A DNA stretch of 64,000 bases, from assembly GCF_964355755.1 (NCBI RefSeq), contig NC_092670.1, forward strand, positions 20,087,201-20,151,200, written 5' to 3'. Within the stretch, counting starts at the first letter, position 1, and every line of letters begins with the position of its first letter. The notes beneath the pieces were generated by a model. The model was not told where the DNA came from, ran no database searches, and worked only from the letters and a program-made list of their open reading frames with translations. A program made the translations under genes and the position numbers. Of the stretch, positions 60,101 through 64,000 are shown one piece after another. Source of the stretch: Antedon mediterranea (lineage: Eukaryota; Echinodermata; Crinoidea; Comatulida; Antedonidae).

Positions 60101-61277
60101 GCTAATCAATTGCACGCTCGGTGATTGGATGCCCATAATTATTATGGCTATATTTAATGCTACAGATCTTATTGGCAAGGTAACATTTTAAATGATGCTT
60201 TAATCACATATTCTCTTGAATTAGACATCACTTATTGAAGACTTTTATATAGAAACCATTGTTGAACAAAATGTAATAATTGTTGGTAGGGTAATTTTGA
60301 TTTAAACCAAACTGTAAGACCTCTTAAACGTTCGGTTCCGAGGGCCCTGACGTAGAGTAAACGCAACGTAATTTAATCTAGCTTCCCAATGACGCAACGC
60401 CAGCACAACGTTTATGATGATCTACCGCGTCGTAATTGGTCAAACGTAAGCGTAGAGTGGGTACCAAGATTTAAAATAGATAACATACCGTAACGCCGAT
60501 GCAATGGCATTGCAGTACTGACTTAAACCTCCTTAACATTAACGAGACACAATCACTGCATGTAGACATACGTAACGTAACGTACCTATGTTTTTAGCTA
60601 CCGTAATTTTTTTTTGACATTTTTTTTCAGTTATTGGCTGCATTACCGTTCTCTTGGAAACCAAAAAATCTTCTGATTGCAACTAGTGCTCGTATTGTCT
60701 TGGTGCCTCTCATGGTGCTCTGTGTTGTTCCCAGACGATCCCCCACTCTGTCAAACTCCGTGTGGGCAATGATATTTTCAGCACTTCTTGGTGTGTCCAA
60801 CGGCTATTTTGGTAGTCTACCAATGATAATCGCGCCAACAACCGTGGCAGACGAGAAACGGGAACTTACTGGTAAATATTGAATTTATTGTTTTTAAAGC
60901 TTTGTCTAAACTATCAAACTTTAAGTGACAAAAAATGTTATGTGCCCATATATGGACATGATGATATCATATCACTATTTAAGCATATCACTACTATATT
61001 TGGGCACAGTCACACTTTTTTTGTCAAACTAGTTTGAAAGTGTAGTAAGAACTACACCTCGGGGGAATTTGACACACATAGATCCTCCTTAAAAGTTATG
61101 CTATATACCGTAATTCATAATATTATTATATTTCTATTATTTATAGGTAACATAATGACACTGTCATACAATGTTGGGCTGACCAGCGGATCTGCTATTG
61201 CCTACGCTATCAATGGTTTGATTGGTCCAGCTGTCAATCTGTGCACGTCAACATTTCTTATTCAGAAAGGACCATAA
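57119..61277 (+). CDS. SLC29A4: Equilibrative nucleoside/plasma-membrane monoamine transporter, SLC29A4 (ENT4/PMAT) type
   Basis: SLC29 proteins have 11 transmembrane helices and move nucleosides; the ENT4/PMAT branch carries organic cations such as monoamines. There are seven exons, all phase-consistent: 57119-57578, 57860-57934, 58525-58763, 59519-59702, 59992-60179, 60631-60871 and 61147-61277. Together they encode 505 aa, close to the roughly 530 of human PMAT. Exon 1 has an acidic N-terminal tail, then the first helix GVYISLVLAGIGFLLPYNSF. Diagnostic ENT4-like stretches are VQQSSYYGYAGMLPKKYTQ followed by VMTGES (exon 2-3 junction), GTAGLLTSLIRIFTKL, PFSWKPKNLLIATSARIVLV and LPMIIAPTTVADEKRELTGN. 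The loop between helices 6 and 7 is Asp/Asn-rich (59519-59640). The start codon is the first in-frame ATG, with Lys-free MANTEHRILRN. Introns are short and full of small repeats. I see no broken motif. Confidence 0.93.
57608..57745 (+). repeat. GATGAT/GTTGAT microsatellite
   Basis: An irregular triplet tract (GAT with GTT, GGT and TAT variants) begins 30 bases after the donor of SLC29A4 exon 1. It is intronic despite long open frames on both strands. Confidence 0.93.
57960..58140. mobile_element. Palindromic ACGCAACGC element A (SLC29A4 intron)
   Basis: The ends AAAGCTTGGTTCCCACTAG and CTAGTAGGAACTACGCTTT are inverted. Inner arms ACGTAACGCAAGGACGTAA and TTACGTCCTTGCGTTGCG pair, as do ATCACAAGCGA and TCGCTTGTGAT. 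It has no coding content. Confidence 0.85.
58145..58298. mobile_element. Palindromic ACGCAACGC element B
   Basis: Same construction as element A: GGACGCAACGCAA..CGCAACGCAAGTAATCTGACCAATTACG pairs with TGATTGGTCAAATTAC..GTTGCGCTGACGTCC. The apex ATGGATGATGGTCCAT is itself palindromic. Confidence 0.8.
60320..60472. mobile_element. Palindromic ACGCAACGC element C (degenerate)
   Basis: TTCGGTTCCGAGGGCCCTGA, AAACGCAACGTAATTTAATC, ATGACGCAACGCC and the end GTGGGTACCAAGATTTA show the same family with more decay. It lies in the next SLC29A4 intron but one. Confidence 0.7.
60895..61051. mobile_element. MITE copy 10 (in SLC29A4 intron)
   Basis: Left end TTAAAGCTTTGTCTAAACTA; the core is reverse-complemented; the right end TTTGAAAGTGTAGTAAGAAC is degraded. 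It sits 24 bases after an exon donor. Confidence 0.88.
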
Positions 61278-62368
61278 GTGTGAATCCCTGTCCGAATCTT
61301 TTCGATGAATTCAAATAATTTATGATTACTTCACCTACTGTGCACAGTTGTTGTTATTTGTTGTGTTACACGTCACCTAGGATAGCCCACTAAGTCTGTA
61401 GACCAGTGGGGTCCTTGTTCCTATTGTTGTGATTTGTCAGTACAGCGGGAGATGATCCCCTACTATTTTTCGAAGAGTGGACTGCGTTCTTTAACGTGCA
61501 CATGAGGCATGTTGTACACGGGACCAACGGTTAAACGTCTTTCAATTCCATGGAAGCCATAAGTTGCTGGTTCAACAAAAATATGATCTTATTTTGTATT
61601 GAGTGAGGCAGAGAAGCAAATTTAAGGTTACCAAATTAATGGTTTTACATTTTGTCCGTCCAAAGTATTTCAAAAATCAAAACCCTTGCACTGTACGTAA
61701 ACTATATTTGTGTTGTGTGGTAGATGTAATATACAATGACTATTATGTCGTTGGTATCCAATGGTAGGCCTACAGACAATTCGTCGTGAGAATGTGTAGT
61801 TCTTTTTGTTGCCATAAGTAAAAAGAAATCACTACTGTATATAAAAAATACCATTCGAAGTGGAAAACTACGGTACTTTAACACGTGTCCGAGGTATAAA
61901 TAATGTAAAACGTTTATATAGCAATAATTGTAAAAGTGATATTAAGTAGAGTAACATTTACGACATTCTTGAGTGTATATGGTCGGATTTCTCTTGCCAA
62001 GTGTTGTGGTCAGTTTGAAAGGTTCCTCAATGAGAACTTCATAAATCACATTACGTGATAGGCATTAAAGTTAGTGTGTGGGATTTCGTACGTAAAATAA
62101 AAAACCAAGGTAAAATACAACATTTTAGAAATACAATATTTATTGTATAATTTCAAAATACTGTACACGCTTATATTTATATTAGTGTGAAAGATTGTTT
62201 AATTTTACCACATATGTGAACTTAACATAATGGTTCCTATTTTATGTAAAATAAATATAAATAAATATTATGGAAAATTCAGTGATTTTTTTATTTTTCG
62301 CCAAAATCATTTAAAGTGTTAAAATATGATCATGTAAGTACCACACAACCGATTAATGATATTCGAAA
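61278..62368. other. Convergent 3' ends between SLC29A4 and ERI2
   Basis: No coding exon is seen here. A plus-strand AATAAA at 62096-62101 (others near 62247) could end SLC29A4. A minus-strand AATAAA (TTTATT at 62290-62295) lies about 75 bases after the ERI2 stop. The two transcripts may therefore overlap or nearly touch tail to tail. Confidence 0.5.
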
Positions 62369-64000
62369 TTAATATGGTTTCATTCTAAAGGCTGGCCTTC
62401 CTAATGAACACTTCAAAGTGCTGTTTAAAGGCGTTGTTCGAATTTGAACCGACCCTATAGATAACCTCTCCGTATTCTTAGTATTGCGAAACAATTGGAG
62501 ATTTTTCTTGACAACGCTCGATTCCCATTGAAAGTAACCACACCCTTTTCTTTCTTTTGGGTTATACCCATTACTCTTTGGGCAAACGAAGAATGGGCTG
62601 TTTTGGTTAGGACCTGGTTTTGATGCAACTTTTCTCTTTGTTCGTCGTCCGCATCCACACATCGGCGGCGTGATTTTCTCTTGAAGAGATGTCCGGTTGT
62701 TCCACGTCGGCGTCTTCAAACAATTAGTATTACTTATCTTTAAACTGGTCGCTGAGCACCAAGTCGGGGTGGTCACAGAACTCGAGCATCTGGTATCTCC
62801 AGTGTACATCCCTTTACTATTCCTTCCGTTGGAATTTGACGTCGGAGTGACGGCAACATCCTTCTTGGAAGATCTATATGGATGGCAACCAGTAGTCTGG
62901 CGATCATTGGCAATTGACGAAAAGCTTCTATTCAGTGTTCCAAGACTTTTTCGAGTGTTTTTCAAGTACTTCAAAATACTGTTTGATTTTTCTGGCGGTT
63001 TGAATTCACTATGTATCTTCGAAGCATTAAAACGTATACCATTTGTAAACGGCATTTTCATAGATTGTTTTAAAGTCCGTAGAGGAGTAAATAGTTTGTC
63101 ATCAGCAGCTTTAGGCTTATCTTTATTAATCGTGTTATTTTCCTTATCATCATATTCTATAAAACAAGCATTGAGGTCTGTATTTTCAGTGTCATTGACG
63201 ATCGTAAATTCCATACAATGATTTTCAACTTTTTCACTTTTACCAACATCGTTTTCATTTTCTGTGACTTCTGTTTTTTCTTTAAATTTTCTGTTCATAG
63301 TCTCCTTCAATACGAATGTATTAAAAGGCTGAGAATAAATAAAACACATTGACCAGTTATTAAACAAAAATATATTTATTCAAAGTAAATATTTTCTAAC
63401 ATTCAATATTTCTTTAAAAATAAACTACTTTAGTCATTTAACAGTAACATATTAAATATAAAAAAACTGTCTTTCTAATTAATATTTGCAGTTTATGAGC
63501 TCAATTTAGTTTCCATTTGATTTTACTATCTTTTACCTACCATTTCAAACTGAGCTGAAGCGATTGTCTTATGCAAATCTTTACAAGCTTGTCTGCCTGA
63601 AGTATTTACATCCTTTGCTGGTGTTTGAAGGACTTTAGAGGTGTTTTTCGGCAGAGCAGGATTACTGTGGTTCTGTTTTGACAAAGAGAATTGACCAATA
63701 GTGGTGTTCGTTGATTGTCCAACACTGGTGTTCTTTGATTGACCAACACTGGTGTTCTTTGATTGTCCAACACTGATGTTCTTTGATTGTCCAACACTGG
63801 TGTTATATGATTGTCCAACACTGGTGTTCTTTGATTGTCCAACACTGGTGTTCTTTGATTGTCCAACACTGGGCTTTATTGTGGTATATGAGCTTGAATA
63901 AGTAACAGGCCTAGTGGCAGTTCCTGGTGTATGTATAGATTGTTTACCACTGGGTGTAGTTAAATGGTTCAAGCTACCAGACGCACTTGCTCTTGCAGTG
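62369..64000 (-). CDS. ERI2: ERI2-like protein, C-terminal part with GRF zinc finger (5' end beyond window)
   Basis: ERI2 (ERI1 exoribonuclease family member 2) has an N-terminal DEDDh 3'-5' exonuclease domain and a C-terminal GRF-type zinc finger; its cellular role is poorly known. Two exons are in the window. One is open from the right edge to 63541 (donor ATG|GTAGGT); the last runs 63328-62369 (acceptor tttattctcag, phase 0). The last exon encodes a polar linker with KYLKNTRKSLGTLNRSFSS, then the GRF finger MCGCGRRTKRKVASKPGPN, FFVCPKSNGY and GCGYFQWE. It ends in RPAFRMKPY. The finger and the RP-x-x-R-type tail resemble my recall of ERI2 rather than NEIL3, APEX2 or TOP3A. The upstream exon carries an eight-residue tandem repeat. 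The nuclease domain is not in the window, so the name rests on the C-terminus. Confidence 0.68.
63690..63875 (-). repeat. 24-bp coding tandem repeat in the ERI2-like gene
   Basis: About seven to eight copies of a 24-bp unit encode the octapeptide VGQSKNTS, with variants SYNTS, SKNIS and STNTT. Copies are nearly identical at DNA level, so the array is recent and probably varies in length between individuals. It lies in a Ser/Thr/Gln-rich disordered linker. Confidence 0.9.

Noticed and set aside
62697-63221. 174-codon plus-strand ORF
   Set aside because: Antisense shadow of the ERI2-like last exon, whose GRF finger and splice acceptor support the minus strand.

Overview
This is eukaryotic, AT-rich genomic DNA with large introns and many short, highly copied interspersed elements. 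The genes are spliced metazoan genes with GT-AG introns. Their protein families and repeat types (tRNA-headed SINEs, a Penelope-like GIY-YIG fossil, a piggyBac-type element, elements ending in GCGCTATATAAAT plus a TTA tail, frequent TAGGCCT words) fit a marine deuterostome. I infer an echinoderm; the class cannot be told from the sequence alone.

Layout. (1) 1-22.9 kb: the 5' half of TRAF7 on the minus strand. Five coding exons join in frame (140 aa) from the start codon at 21608 to the first part of the RING finger at 7285. The rest of the gene lies to the left or was not found. A possible alternative first exon sits at 8372-8413. (2) 23-41 kb: no confident gene. A chain of six short minus-strand exon candidates (30275-33655) joins in one frame but matches no family I recognise. 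This stretch also holds a 925-bp foldback transposon, a 1.2-kb 20/21-bp satellite, a Penelope-like relic and a pair of nested terminal-inverted-repeat elements. (3) 40.9-55.5 kb: a TCF20/RAI1-family chromatin protein on the plus strand. A possible non-coding first exon lies near 40.9-41.0 kb, a 3.1-kb main exon starts at 48001, and three small 3' exons complete the extended PHD finger (1091 aa). (4) 57.1-61.3 kb: a complete seven-exon equilibrative nucleoside/monoamine transporter of the SLC29A4 (ENT4/PMAT) type on the plus strand (505 aa). (5) 62.4-64.0 kb: the 3' end of a minus-strand gene, most likely ERI2, with a GRF zinc finger and an eight-residue tandem repeat. Its exonuclease domain would lie beyond the right edge.

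The genes are not an operon and share no obvious pathway: a ubiquitin ligase/signalling protein (TRAF7), a transcription co-regulator (TCF20-like), a polyspecific membrane transporter (SLC29A4) and a nuclease-family protein (ERI2). SLC29A4 and ERI2 are convergent, with about 1.1 kb between stop codons.

The most unusual content is in how repeats interact with genes and each other. A piece of the TCF20-like coding exon has been copied into that gene's own last intron. A foldback element directly abuts a candidate exon, and its terminus supplies the splice-acceptor AG. A piggyBac-like element has split one arm of a Penelope-like inverted repeat. A CpG-rich element has split the tail of a retroelement. 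A ten-copy MITE family shows internal amplification of its own 21-bp unit.
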